DNA of 5,738 nt, taken from an uncultured Erysipelotrichaceae bacterium (GTDB lineage: Bacteria; Bacillota_I; Bacilli_A; RF39; UBA660). The DNA lies in NCBI GenBank assembly GCA_902803795.1, contig CADCRC010000026.1:1-5738 (forward strand). The letters run 5' to 3'. The position numbers and the translations under genes are program-made. The notes under the pieces are model-generated. The model was not told the origin of the DNA, searched no databases, and worked only from the letters and a program-made list of their open reading frames with translations. Each line of letters opens with the position of its first letter. Positions within the stretch are counted from its first letter, which is position 1. Shown here one piece after another: positions 1-5,669 of the stretch.

Positions 1-21
1 AAAAATAAAAATAATATATAT

Positions 22-29
22 AGGAGGTG
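22..29 (+). promoter_or_regulatory. Ribosome binding site of comEA
   Basis: AGGAGGTG is a near-perfect anti-Shine-Dalgarno match, with 6 bases between it and ATG 36. It decides the start, because the upstream in-frame GTG (27-29) is part of the site itself and cannot be the initiation codon. Confidence 0.85.
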
Positions 30-35
30 TTAAAA

Positions 36-767
36 ATGAGTTTTCATTACAGATATAGAAAACAAATAATAATAAGTATTCTAATAGTCTGCTTAATTAC
101 AACCTTATCATTATACTTTATAAGTAAAAAAACAAAAAGTTCATCTACAAAAATATCATTATCATCTAAAAAATCTAGTAGCCTAAAAAAGGAAAAAATT
201 CAAACAACTGAAAAAATAGAACCAGAAGAAAAAAAAGAAGAAACATTAAATCAATTTAAAGTAGATATAAAAGGTCAAGTAATAAATCCAGGATTATATA
301 CAGTTGAAGAAGGAGCAAGAGTTGAAGATGTAATAAACTTAGCAGGAGGAATAAATGAGTATGCAAATACTGAAGTTATTAATTTAGGAAAAAAAGTATT
401 TGACGAAATGGTAATTATTATATATTCAAATTATGAAGTAGAAAATTTTGAAGAAACAAAACAAAAAGAAAAAATAATACAAGAAGCTTGCATAAAACAA
501 ACACAAGATTCACTAAAAAATGATGCATGTATAATAGATAATAATATAAATAGCAATATAAATGAAGTAATAGATAAAAAAATAAATATAAATACCGCAA
601 CAAAAGAAGAATTAATGAATTTACCAGGTATTGGAGAATCAAAAGCAAACAACATAATTGAATACAGAAATAAAAACGGAAATTATAATTCAATAGAAGA
701 TTTATTAAAAGTATCAGGAATAGGAGAAAACTTACTTGCTGAAATTAAGGAAAATATTACTACTTGA
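36..767 (+). CDS. comEA: ComEA, membrane-anchored competence DNA receptor
   Basis: ComEA binds double-stranded DNA outside the membrane and passes it to the ComEC channel during natural transformation. The 243-residue protein has a short basic N-terminus, one membrane anchor at about residues 10-29, a Ser/Lys/Glu-rich spacer (31-72), an SLBB-like domain (about 74-135, with KGQVINPGLY and LAGG), a polar linker with two cysteines (152 and 165), and a C-terminal tandem helix-hairpin-helix DNA-binding domain (182-240) with NINTATKEEL, LPGIG and VSGIG. This order is the normal Gram-positive ComEA layout. I chose ATG 36 because AGGAGG at 22-27 lies 8 bases upstream; an in-frame GTG at 27 overlaps that site and is unlikely. 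The 3' end overlaps comEC by 32 bases, and no comEB lies between them. Any promoter is outside the window. The identification is secure; whether the cell is actually competent cannot be told. Confidence 0.95.
   Translation: MSFHYRYRKQIIISILIVCLITTLSLYFISKKTKSSSTKISLSSKKSSSLKKEKIQTTEKIEPEEKKEETLNQFKVDIKGQVINPGLYTVEEGARVEDVINLAGGINEYANTEVINLGKKVFDEMVIIIYSNYEVENFEETKQKEKIIQEACIKQTQDSLKNDACIIDNNINSNINEVIDKKININTATKEELMNLPGIGESKANNIIEYRNKNGNYNSIEDLLKVSGIGENLLAEIKENITT
722..726 (+). promoter_or_regulatory. Ribosome binding site of comEC, inside comEA
   Basis: AGGAG lies 9 bases before TTG 736 and is the only good Shine-Dalgarno match near the beginning of the comEC frame, so it supports the TTG start and the 32-base overlap. 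The same bases are read in the comEA frame as part of ATA-GGA-GAA, the Ile-Gly-Glu of the second helix-hairpin-helix. The arrangement suggests translational coupling of the two genes, which is inference. Confidence 0.6.
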
Positions 768-2769
768 CACAACATATATAATTTTATTATTAATAGTATT
801 TGTAATAACTTTATTAAGATTAAATATAAAAAGAACATCAATCTATAACAATAAAACAAAAAGTGTAAATGGTAACATTACAGAAATAATAAAAACAAAT
901 GAATATATAAAAATAAAAATAAAATCAAACAAATCAAATGAATATATACTGGGATACTACTATTTAACAAACAATAAAACATATTATAATCTAAAATTAA
1001 ACGATTATATAAAAATATATGGAATATTTAATAAACCCAAAAATTCAACAACAAAAAATACATTTGACTATAAAAAAAATTTAGAAAACAATAATATATA
1101 CTATATAGTACAAATAAATAAAATAAAAATATTAAAACAAAATAATAATTTATTCTATCATATTAAACAATTTATAATAAACAGACTAAATAATAATAAA
1201 TATCTTTATTGTTTCATACTTGGAAACAAAGATCTAATAAGCCAAGACATGAAAAAAATATATCAAAACATAGGAATAAGTCACTTATTTGCTATATCAG
1301 GTATGCATATAAGCCTATTATCAAGTTTAATACAAAAACTATTAAAAAAACTTAAAATTGAAGAAAATAAAAGATATTTTATAACAATAATAATACTATC
1401 ATTATATGGATTAATAACAGGTTTTAGTGCATCAGTATTAAGAGGTATATTATTTTATATAGTATTTTCCATAAATAGGATATTCTACTTCTATATAAAA
1501 AATTATAACCTATTTATAATAGTATTATGTATTTCTATTTTATATAATCCTAAATTTCTACTTATGATATCATTTTACTATAGTTTTATAATAAGTATAT
1601 CTTTAATCATAATGAGTGAATATTTATCAAAAGGAAATTATATAATAAAATTGTTAAAAACATCATTTATATCATTTATAATAAGTCTTCCTATAAGCAT
1701 ATATAACTTCTATCAAATAAATATATTAAGTATACTTTTTAATCTAATATGTGTACCTATAGTAAGTATAATAATATTTCCACTTTCACTAATATGTACA
1801 ATTTTCTCTTTTCTAATACCACTATATAATATATTAACAAATCTATTAGAATTAATAGCTACTTTATTTAATAAACTAAGTATATTTACATTTATAATAT
1901 ATAAGCCAAACATATTTATAATAATAATATATTATATTCTTATAATAATATTATTTATAGGCATCAACAGAAAACAAAATAAATTATATATACCTATAAT
2001 AATATTAATAATAATAAATATATTATATAAAAACAATAATTCTTATATTGAAGTATTAGATGTAGGACAAGGAGATAGTATATTACTTCATTCAAACTCA
2101 TGTAATATACTAATAGATACAGGAGGTAAAAAAAATTATAATAAAACAAACAATTACAATATAACAAATAATATAACAATACCATATTTAAAATCCCAAG
2201 GAATAAATAAAATAAACTATCTTTTATTAAGTCATGGAGATTATGATCATTTAGGAGAAGCAATTAATTTAATAAATAATTTTAAAATTAAAAAAATATA
2301 TATAAACATGGGAAATATAAACTATTTAGAAAAAAAAATAATTAAAAATCATAATAATGTAAAAACATTTAAACAAAATGACCAAATAATCTGTGATAAT
2401 TTTACAATTGTTCAAATAAATAAAGAATTTAATGAAGAAAACGATTCATCATCTATTTACTATATACAATTCAATAAAATAAAAATGTTATTTATGGGAG
2501 ATGCATCAATAAAAAGTGAAGAATATATAATAAAAAAATATAATTTACCAAAAATAGATATATTAAAAGTAGGACATCATGGAAGCGATACATCAACATC
2601 AATAAGCCTAATAAAAACAATAAAACCAAAAATATGTTTAATATCAGTTGGAAAAGATAATAAATATGGTCATCCCAAAAAGGAAGTATTAAATAAAATA
2701 AAAAAATATTGTAAAATATATAGAACAGATTTAGATGGAACCATAGAAATAAAACTAAATGACAATTAA
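736..2769 (+). CDS. comEC: ComEC/Rec2 competence DNA channel with nuclease domain
   Basis: ComEC is the membrane channel that carries one DNA strand into the cytoplasm during transformation. The 677 residues show an N-terminal membrane helix (about 11-29), an OB-like DUF4131 region (about 38-135), the Competence domain with its HLFAISGMHISLL signature (183-195) and roughly ten hydrophobic helices up to about 431, then a metallo-beta-lactamase-like domain (438-677). The metal-site motifs are intact: DVGQGDS (442-448), DTGG (461-464), HGDYDH (500-505), MGDA (587-590), GHHGS (613-617) and GHP (645-647). In the family this domain is thought to degrade the non-transported strand. Length is somewhat below the 776 residues of the Bacillus subtilis protein, with no missing domain visible. 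The start is TTG 736, with AGGAG at 722-726; no in-frame ATG occurs before the Competence domain region. Isoleucine is very frequent and mostly encoded by ATA. Family assignment is secure; the exact start is less so. Confidence 0.96.
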   Translation: MLKLRKILLLDTTYIILLLIVFVITLLRLNIKRTSIYNNKTKSVNGNITEIIKTNEYIKIKIKSNKSNEYILGYYYLTNNKTYYNLKLNDYIKIYGIFNKPKNSTTKNTFDYKKNLENNNIYYIVQINKIKILKQNNNLFYHIKQFIINRLNNNKYLYCFILGNKDLISQDMKKIYQNIGISHLFAISGMHISLLSSLIQKLLKKLKIEENKRYFITIIILSLYGLITGFSASVLRGILFYIVFSINRIFYFYIKNYNLFIIVLCISILYNPKFLLMISFYYSFIISISLIIMSEYLSKGNYIIKLLKTSFISFIISLPISIYNFYQINILSILFNLICVPIVSIIIFPLSLICTIFSFLIPLYNILTNLLELIATLFNKLSIFTFIIYKPNIFIIIIYYILIIILFIGINRKQNKLYIPIIILIIINILYKNNNSYIEVLDVGQGDSILLHSNSCNILIDTGGKKNYNKTNNYNITNNITIPYLKSQGINKINYLLLSHGDYDHLGEAINLINNFKIKKIYINMGNINYLEKKIIKNHNNVKTFKQNDQIICDNFTIVQINKEFNEENDSSSIYYIQFNKIKMLFMGDASIKSEEYIIKKYNLPKIDILKVGHHGSDTSTSISLIKTIKPKICLISVGKDNKYGHPKKEVLNKIKKYCKIYRTDLDGTIEIKLNDN

Positions 2770-2787
2770 AACAAATAATAAAAATAA

Positions 2788-2849
2788 TAATAAGAAAACA
2801 AAAAAATGAAATACTAAAAAAGTATATATAAACAAATATTTTCTTATTA
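2788..2849. repeat. Nested inverted repeat between comEC and rpsU
   Basis: TAATAAGAAAA (2788-2798) is the exact reverse complement of TTTTCTTATTA (2839-2849), an 11-bp outer stem. Inside the 40-base loop is a second perfect repeat, ATACT (2811-2815) and AGTAT (2821-2825), around five A's. Neither stem is followed by a run of T on the plus strand, so it is not a normal terminator for comEC. It ends five bases before the rpsU -35 box. In such AT-rich DNA part of this may be chance. Confidence 0.45.
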
Positions 2850-2853
2850 AATA

Positions 2854-2882
2854 TTGAATTATATAAATAAATTTGTTATAAT
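2854..2882 (+). promoter_or_regulatory. SigA-type promoter of rpsU
   Basis: TTGAAT (2854-2859, -35) and TATAAT (2877-2882, perfect -10) are separated by 17 bases, and TGT at 2874-2876 gives an extended -10 (TGnTATAAT). This is the strongest promoter in the window. Transcription would start near 2889, leaving a leader of about 25 bases that contains the ribosome binding site. A strong separate promoter suits a ribosomal protein gene and separates it from the weakly expressed competence genes upstream. Confidence 0.85.
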
Positions 2883-2914
2883 TTACTTAATCAAACGGAA
2901 GGAGGGATGAAAAA

Positions 2915-3109
2915 ATGGCAACCAAAGTAGCTGTAAAAGGAAATTTAGATCTAGCTTTAAAAAGATTCAAACAAAAAGTCGCTAGAGATGGAGTCCCTTC
3001 TGAATGGAAAAAAAGAGAAGCTTATGATAAACCTGGAGTTAAACGTCGTGCAGCAAAAAAAGAAGGAATCAAGAATACAAGAAAAAGAGCAAAAATAAAA
3101 AACTATTAA
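2915..3109 (+). CDS. rpsU: Small ribosomal subunit protein bS21
   Basis: bS21 is a small basic protein of the 30S subunit that sits near the anti-Shine-Dalgarno end of 16S rRNA and aids initiation. The 64 residues follow the family pattern: a variable beginning (MATKVAVKGN), a LALKRFKQKVARDG helix, the KKREAYDKPGVKRR signature (residues 32-45) and a Lys/Arg-rich tail. Length is normal for Bacillota. AAGGAGG (2899-2905) lies 9 bases before ATG 2915. An earlier ATG at 2907 is out of frame and too close to the site. The gene has its own strong promoter, and its last codons AAC-TAT-TAA form the start of the terminator stem. The usual Bacillota partner yqeY does not follow; the next gene is convergent. 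Tryptophan 31 is TGG. Confidence 0.97.
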   Translation: MATKVAVKGNLDLALKRFKQKVARDGVPSEWKKREAYDKPGVKRRAAKKEGIKNTRKRAKIKNY

Positions 3110-3140
3110 TAGAGAAACTATTAATAGTTATTTTTTTTAT
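3091..3140. terminator. Bidirectional intrinsic terminator shared by rpsU and the convergent gene
   Basis: AACTATTAATAG (3101-3112) and CTATTAATAGTT (3118-3129) form a perfect 12-bp stem around a five-base loop (AGAAA). On the plus strand eight T's follow (3131-3138). On the minus strand the stem is followed by a T-rich tract complementary to 3091-3102. The hairpin can therefore stop rpsU transcripts and those arriving from the minus-strand gene that ends at 3212. The left arm lies within the rpsU coding sequence. The stem is AT-rich, with only two G-C pairs, so efficiency on each strand is uncertain. Bases 3141-3211 hold no other feature I can support. Confidence 0.8.
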
Positions 3141-3211
3141 AAAAAAATCATATAATAAATAATTATAACAATTATAAAATAAAAAAAAGAATTCTAATAA
3201 AAGAAAACTTT

Positions 3212-3830
3212 TTATTGTTGAATAGTTTGAACTGGACTTACTCCACCATAAACCTGAGTTGGTTGAACAGCTGTTTGTACCTGAACATTTGCACTAGGAT
3301 CAGCACCACCATAAATAGTTGGCTGTTGATTAGGATTTACAACAGGCATAACCTGAGTTTGACCTAAAGATTGTACAGATGAAGCAGGAGAAACAGGCAT
3401 AGGCTGAACAACAGGTTGTTGTTGAGTTACAACAGGTGCAGGTTGAGGTGTAGAAACAACTTGAGCAGCTTGAACTGGTTGCATTTGCGCACTTGCATCA
3501 ACAGGTGCGGCAACAGGATTAACTACATTCAATGGTGCAGCAACTTGATTACTAACTTGACTTGCATCAACAGGGCCTTCTTGTGGAGGAACAACAACAG
3601 GTTGAACAACATCCTCAACTTGTGGACCAACAGGTTCAGTATTAATTAAAGGAACTTGTTGTACATTTGAATCTGGTTGAACACCAATAGGTGCAACAAC
3701 AGGTTGTGGCTCCATAACAACAGGTGTCTGTGAAATAGGTTGTGTAGTAACATCAATAACTTGAGTAGGAATAGATGGTGGAACTTGCTCACCATAAACA
3801 GGAACAACACCTGTAGGAGGAACACCAAGA
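3212..3830 (-). repeat. Degenerate in-frame repeats coding the Pro/Val/Gln tail
   Basis: Short exact DNA repeats occur in the same reading frame. AACAACAGGTTG is at 3407-3418, 3593-3604 and 3695-3706 (coding QPVV). ACTTGCATCAACAGG is at 3491-3505 and 3560-3574 (PVDAS). CCACCATAAA is at 3243-3252 and 3306-3315 (YGG). The spacings are multiples of three but irregular, so this looks like an old, diverged expansion rather than a tandem array that still changes length. Confidence 0.65.
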
Positions 3831-3979
3831 TTTACATTTGCACCAGCAATATCACTAGTTTCGCCTTTATCCTTTTTCTTACCTACTATTAAAATTATAA
3901 GTGCGATTACCAATAATATAACACCTAAAGTAATTAAAATACCAGAAACACTTGTAAACCAAGATAAACTAAAATTCAT
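3212..3979 (-). CDS. Single-pass membrane protein with Pro/Val/Gln-rich tail, function unknown
   Basis: I do not recognise this gene. The 255-residue product has an uncharged N-terminus (MNFSLSWFTS), one long hydrophobic helix (about 11-32), a basic cluster KKKDK (34-38), and then some 215 residues of low-complexity sequence. The tail has about 36 prolines, many Val, Gln and Ala, scattered acids, and no Lys, Arg or Cys. Repeated pieces include QPVV (92-95, 126-129, 188-191), PVDAS (136-140, 159-163) and Tyr-Gly motifs: PVYGE (60-64), PTIYGG (220-225) and PTQVYGG (240-246). The positive-inside rule puts the basic cluster and tail in the cytoplasm, with the N-terminus outside. AAGGAG (3991-3996) precedes ATG 3979 by 11 bases. 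The gene is 83 bases downstream of yebC and has its own candidate promoter. It could be an adaptor with many short binding motifs or, if the topology is wrong, a wall-spanning surface protein; both are guesses. Confidence 0.8.
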   Translation of the reverse strand: MNFSLSWFTSVSGILITLGVILLVIALIILIVGKKKDKGETSDIAGANVNLGVPPTGVVPVYGEQVPPSIPTQVIDVTTQPISQTPVVMEPQPVVAPIGVQPDSNVQQVPLINTEPVGPQVEDVVQPVVVPPQEGPVDASQVSNQVAAPLNVVNPVAAPVDASAQMQPVQAAQVVSTPQPAPVVTQQQPVVQPMPVSPASSVQSLGQTQVMPVVNPNQQPTIYGGADPSANVQVQTAVQPTQVYGGVSPVQTIQQ

Positions 3980-4015
3980 AATATTTTCAACTCCTTATAT
4001 TCTAATATCTACAAT

Positions 4016-4044
4016 ACTATAATTAAATTATAGCACATTGTAAA
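4016..4044 (-). promoter_or_regulatory. Candidate promoter of the Pro-rich membrane protein gene
   Basis: Reading the minus strand, TTTACA (4044-4039) and TATAGT (4021-4016) are 17 bases apart, a good SigA-type pair. An overlapping alternative is the extended -10 TGCTATAAT (4035-4027), which lacks a good -35. Either would start transcription 20-40 bases before the ribosome binding site. I see no terminator between the yebC stop and this site, so read-through from yebC is also possible. Confidence 0.6.
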
Positions 4045-4062
4045 AATAATACAAATATTTTT

Positions 4063-4785
4063 TTATTCTTCTTTTAAATTATTGTAAACTTCTTGTACAT
4101 CATCTATATCATCTAAAGCATCAAGAATCTTATACACCTTATCTTTTGTTTCATCATCAACATCACTATAAATTATAGGGACATATGTCAACTCACATTC
4201 TAAAAACTCAGAAACTCCAGCATTTGACAAAGCATCCTTAACACTAGAAAAATCATTAGCTGAAGTAGTTATCAAATATGTTTCTTCTTCTTTCTCAACA
4301 TTATCTGCCCCAGCTTCTAAACAAGTTTCCATTATCATATTCTCATCATAGTCACTTGGAACAACTATACTTCCAGAATATTTAAACATATAACTTACCG
4401 AACCATCTGTTCCTAAATTACCACCATGTTTTGTAAATGTTGATCTTACAGCAGCAGCAGTCCTATTTTTATTGTCAGTTAAACAATCTACCATTATAGC
4501 AACACCAGATGGCCCATAACCTTCATAAACAATATGTTCATAATTTACATTATCACCAATTCCAGCAGCTTTTTTTATAGCATTTTCGATATTATCTTTA
4601 GGCATATTTTGTGCTTTTGCTTTATCTACAGCTAAACGAAGTGCAGAATTTTGAGCAGGATCTGGAGAACCACTCTTTGCAGCAACCATTATTTCTTTTG
4701 TTAGCTTCTGAAAAATCTTACCTCTTTGAGCATCAATCAATCCTTTTTTTCTATGAATTGTAGCCCATTTTGAATGTCCACTCAT
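4063..4785 (-). CDS. yebC: YebC/TACO1 family translation factor
   Basis: The 240-residue product is a full-length member of the YebC/PmpR/TACO1 (DUF28) family. It starts with the signature SGHSKWATIHRKKG, followed by RGKIFQKLTKEI (21-32), NMPKDNIENAIKKA (60-73), the YEGYGPSGVAIMVDCLTDN stretch (about 87-105), and NRTAAAVRSTFTKHGGNLG with SVSYMF. The acidic C-terminal domain is complete. The family was long annotated as a transcriptional regulator; more recent work on bacterial and mitochondrial members shows ribosome association and relief of stalling at proline-rich sequences. The start is ATG 4785, with AAAGGAG (4794-4800) eight bases upstream; extending the open frame to 4842 adds residues absent from the family. 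The gene lies 60 bases after the Hpt-receiver gene and 83 bases before the proline-rich protein gene. Family certain; the role in this cell is inferred. Confidence 0.96.
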   Translation of the reverse strand: MSGHSKWATIHRKKGLIDAQRGKIFQKLTKEIMVAAKSGSPDPAQNSALRLAVDKAKAQNMPKDNIENAIKKAAGIGDNVNYEHIVYEGYGPSGVAIMVDCLTDNKNRTAAAVRSTFTKHGGNLGTDGSVSYMFKYSGSIVVPSDYDENMIMETCLEAGADNVEKEEETYLITTSANDFSSVKDALSNAGVSEFLECELTYVPIIYSDVDDETKDKVYKILDALDDIDDVQEVYNNLKEE

Positions 4786-4793
4786 AATACACT

Positions 4794-4800
4794 CTCCTTT
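4794..4800 (-). promoter_or_regulatory. Ribosome binding site of yebC
   Basis: Minus-strand AAAGGAG is 8 bases before ATG 4785. It fixes the start at the conserved MSGHSKW and excludes the 19 extra codons available upstream in the same frame. Confidence 0.85.
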
Positions 4801-4810
4801 TCTCTTCGTT

Positions 4811-4819
4811 ATAATATCA
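4811..4819 (-). promoter_or_regulatory. Candidate extended -10 promoter of yebC
   Basis: Minus-strand TGATATTAT (4819-4811) fits TGnTATAAT with one mismatch. A weak TTTATT lies 17 bases upstream of the hexamer. It falls in the 60-base gap after the Hpt-receiver stop. The AT-only inverted repeat just upstream (ATTTAT 4821-4826 and ATAAAT 4831-4836) has no T run after it and does not look like a terminator, so co-transcription with the upstream gene remains possible. Confidence 0.4.
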
Positions 4820-4845
4820 CATTTATAAAAATAAATAAACAATTA

Positions 4846-5649
4846 TTAATTTAAACTTTTAACATAAATTGTTTTTTCTACAATTGGTTTAATAGATTGC
4901 TCATTAAAAGGTTTTTCAATCATATCAACTATATCATAAGTAAAAGCTCTATCTATTGTATCTTTACTACTATCTCCAGAAATTATTGAAACAGGCATCT
5001 TACTAAATAAAGACTTTTCCTTCATATAATCTAAAACTTTAAATCCATCTACATTTGGCATGTTTAAATCAAGCAAAATACATACTATATTATCATTATT
5101 TAAATTAGAAGTAATAATGTCAAGTGCCTCTTGTCCATCTTTAGCATCAACAACCATATATTGTTTATCAAAAATTCTTTTAACAAAATTTCTAATGATA
5201 TTTGAATCATCTGCAACCAAAATTGTTTCTTTACTAAGAACTAAATCAGACTTATCTTCACTACTATTAGAGCCAGCAATATCAATATTATTACCATTTA
5301 GATATTCTTTAATAATCATAATAGTTGAATCAACAAGTTCTACTAATTTTTCAAAATTAGATTCAATATAATACAAATCACCAACACTTGCTTTAGACTC
5401 ATGCTCATAAGCAAAATCACCAAGCTTAATAAAGCCAAAATTTTTAGCATCACTTTTTAAAGAATGCGCATAAATACTATAATTATACATATCTTTACTA
5501 TTCTTAAAACCATTCAACTTATCAATTTTTTCTTTTAAAGAAATAACAAGTTCACCTATTGTTTGATTATAAGTATTTATATCTCCAAACAACTCTAAAG
5601 ATTTATCAACATCAACACCATTAGACTTCAAATAATTTATATCTCTCAT
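4846..5649 (-). CDS. Hpt domain-receiver domain phosphorelay protein
   Basis: This 267-residue soluble protein joins a histidine phosphotransfer domain to a response-regulator receiver. The Hpt part (about 1-118) carries AHSLKSDAKNFG with the phosphorylatable His62; Ser66 replaces the usual Gly of the AHxLKG motif. A short Ser/Asp/Gly-rich linker (about 119-139) leads to the receiver (141-265). Its key residues are present: acidic pair D147-D148 (VADDS), phospho-acceptor D194 (LLDLNMP), switch Ser224 (IISGD) and Lys246 (IEKPF). There is no kinase catalytic domain and no DNA-binding or enzymatic output domain, so it probably relays phosphate or acts by protein contact. The partner kinase is not in the window. 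GGAGG (5655-5659) stands 5 bases before ATG 5649. Domain calls are firm; pathway and target are unknown. Confidence 0.9.
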   Translation of the reverse strand: MRDINYLKSNGVDVDKSLELFGDINTYNQTIGELVISLKEKIDKLNGFKNSKDMYNYSIYAHSLKSDAKNFGFIKLGDFAYEHESKASVGDLYYIESNFEKLVELVDSTIMIIKEYLNGNNIDIAGSNSSEDKSDLVLSKETILVADDSNIIRNFVKRIFDKQYMVVDAKDGQEALDIITSNLNNDNIVCILLDLNMPNVDGFKVLDYMKEKSLFSKMPVSIISGDSSKDTIDRAFTYDIVDMIEKPFNEQSIKPIVEKTIYVKSLN

Positions 5650-5669
5650 AAAATCCTCCCATTATCATA

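Noticed and set aside
418..693. Minus-strand open frames opposite comEA and comEC (also 431-655, 1713-1913 and 1994-2263)
   Set aside because: They mirror A-rich coding sequence on the other strand, are Leu/Phe/Tyr-rich without any recognisable motif, and lie over strongly supported genes.
765..767. TGA read as tryptophan (Mycoplasma-type code)
   Set aside because: The Trp codons of RpsU, YebC and the Pro-rich protein that I checked are TGG, and the TGA ends ComEA just after a complete helix-hairpin-helix domain.
2907..2930. ATG at 2907 opening a seven-codon frame that overlaps the rpsU start
   Set aside because: It begins only one base after the AGGAGG core, too close for initiation, and is easily explained as chance in the A-rich leader.
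3150..3182. TATAAT-like words on the minus strand in the convergent gap
   Set aside because: They lie downstream of the Pro-rich gene and would only drive antisense RNA into rpsU; such words are expected often in DNA this AT-rich.
3180..3211. Separate terminator immediately after the Pro-rich gene on the minus strand
   Set aside because: Only a broken stem (3 + 3 pairs with a 2x2 mismatch) precedes the T run; the perfect 12-bp hairpin at 3101-3129 is the better candidate.
3416..3649. Plus-strand frame opposite the Pro-rich gene (and minus-strand 3646-3828 in another frame)
   Set aside because: A by-product of the repetitive Pro/Gln/Val codons; composition is low-complexity and the minus-strand frame has a proper ribosome binding site, membrane helix and promoter.
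4821..4836. Hairpin ATTTAT-AAAA-ATAAAT between the Hpt-receiver gene and yebC as a terminator
   Set aside because: Six A-T pairs only, and no T run follows on the minus strand; it more likely reflects base composition.
4786..4842. N-terminal extension of YebC by 19 codons
   Set aside because: The added residues are not part of the family, and the strong ribosome binding site at 4794-4800 lies inside the extension and points to ATG 4785.
5060..5371. Plus-strand 103-codon frame opposite the Hpt-receiver gene
   Set aside because: Covers the well-conserved Hpt-receiver coding sequence antisense, with no motif of its own.
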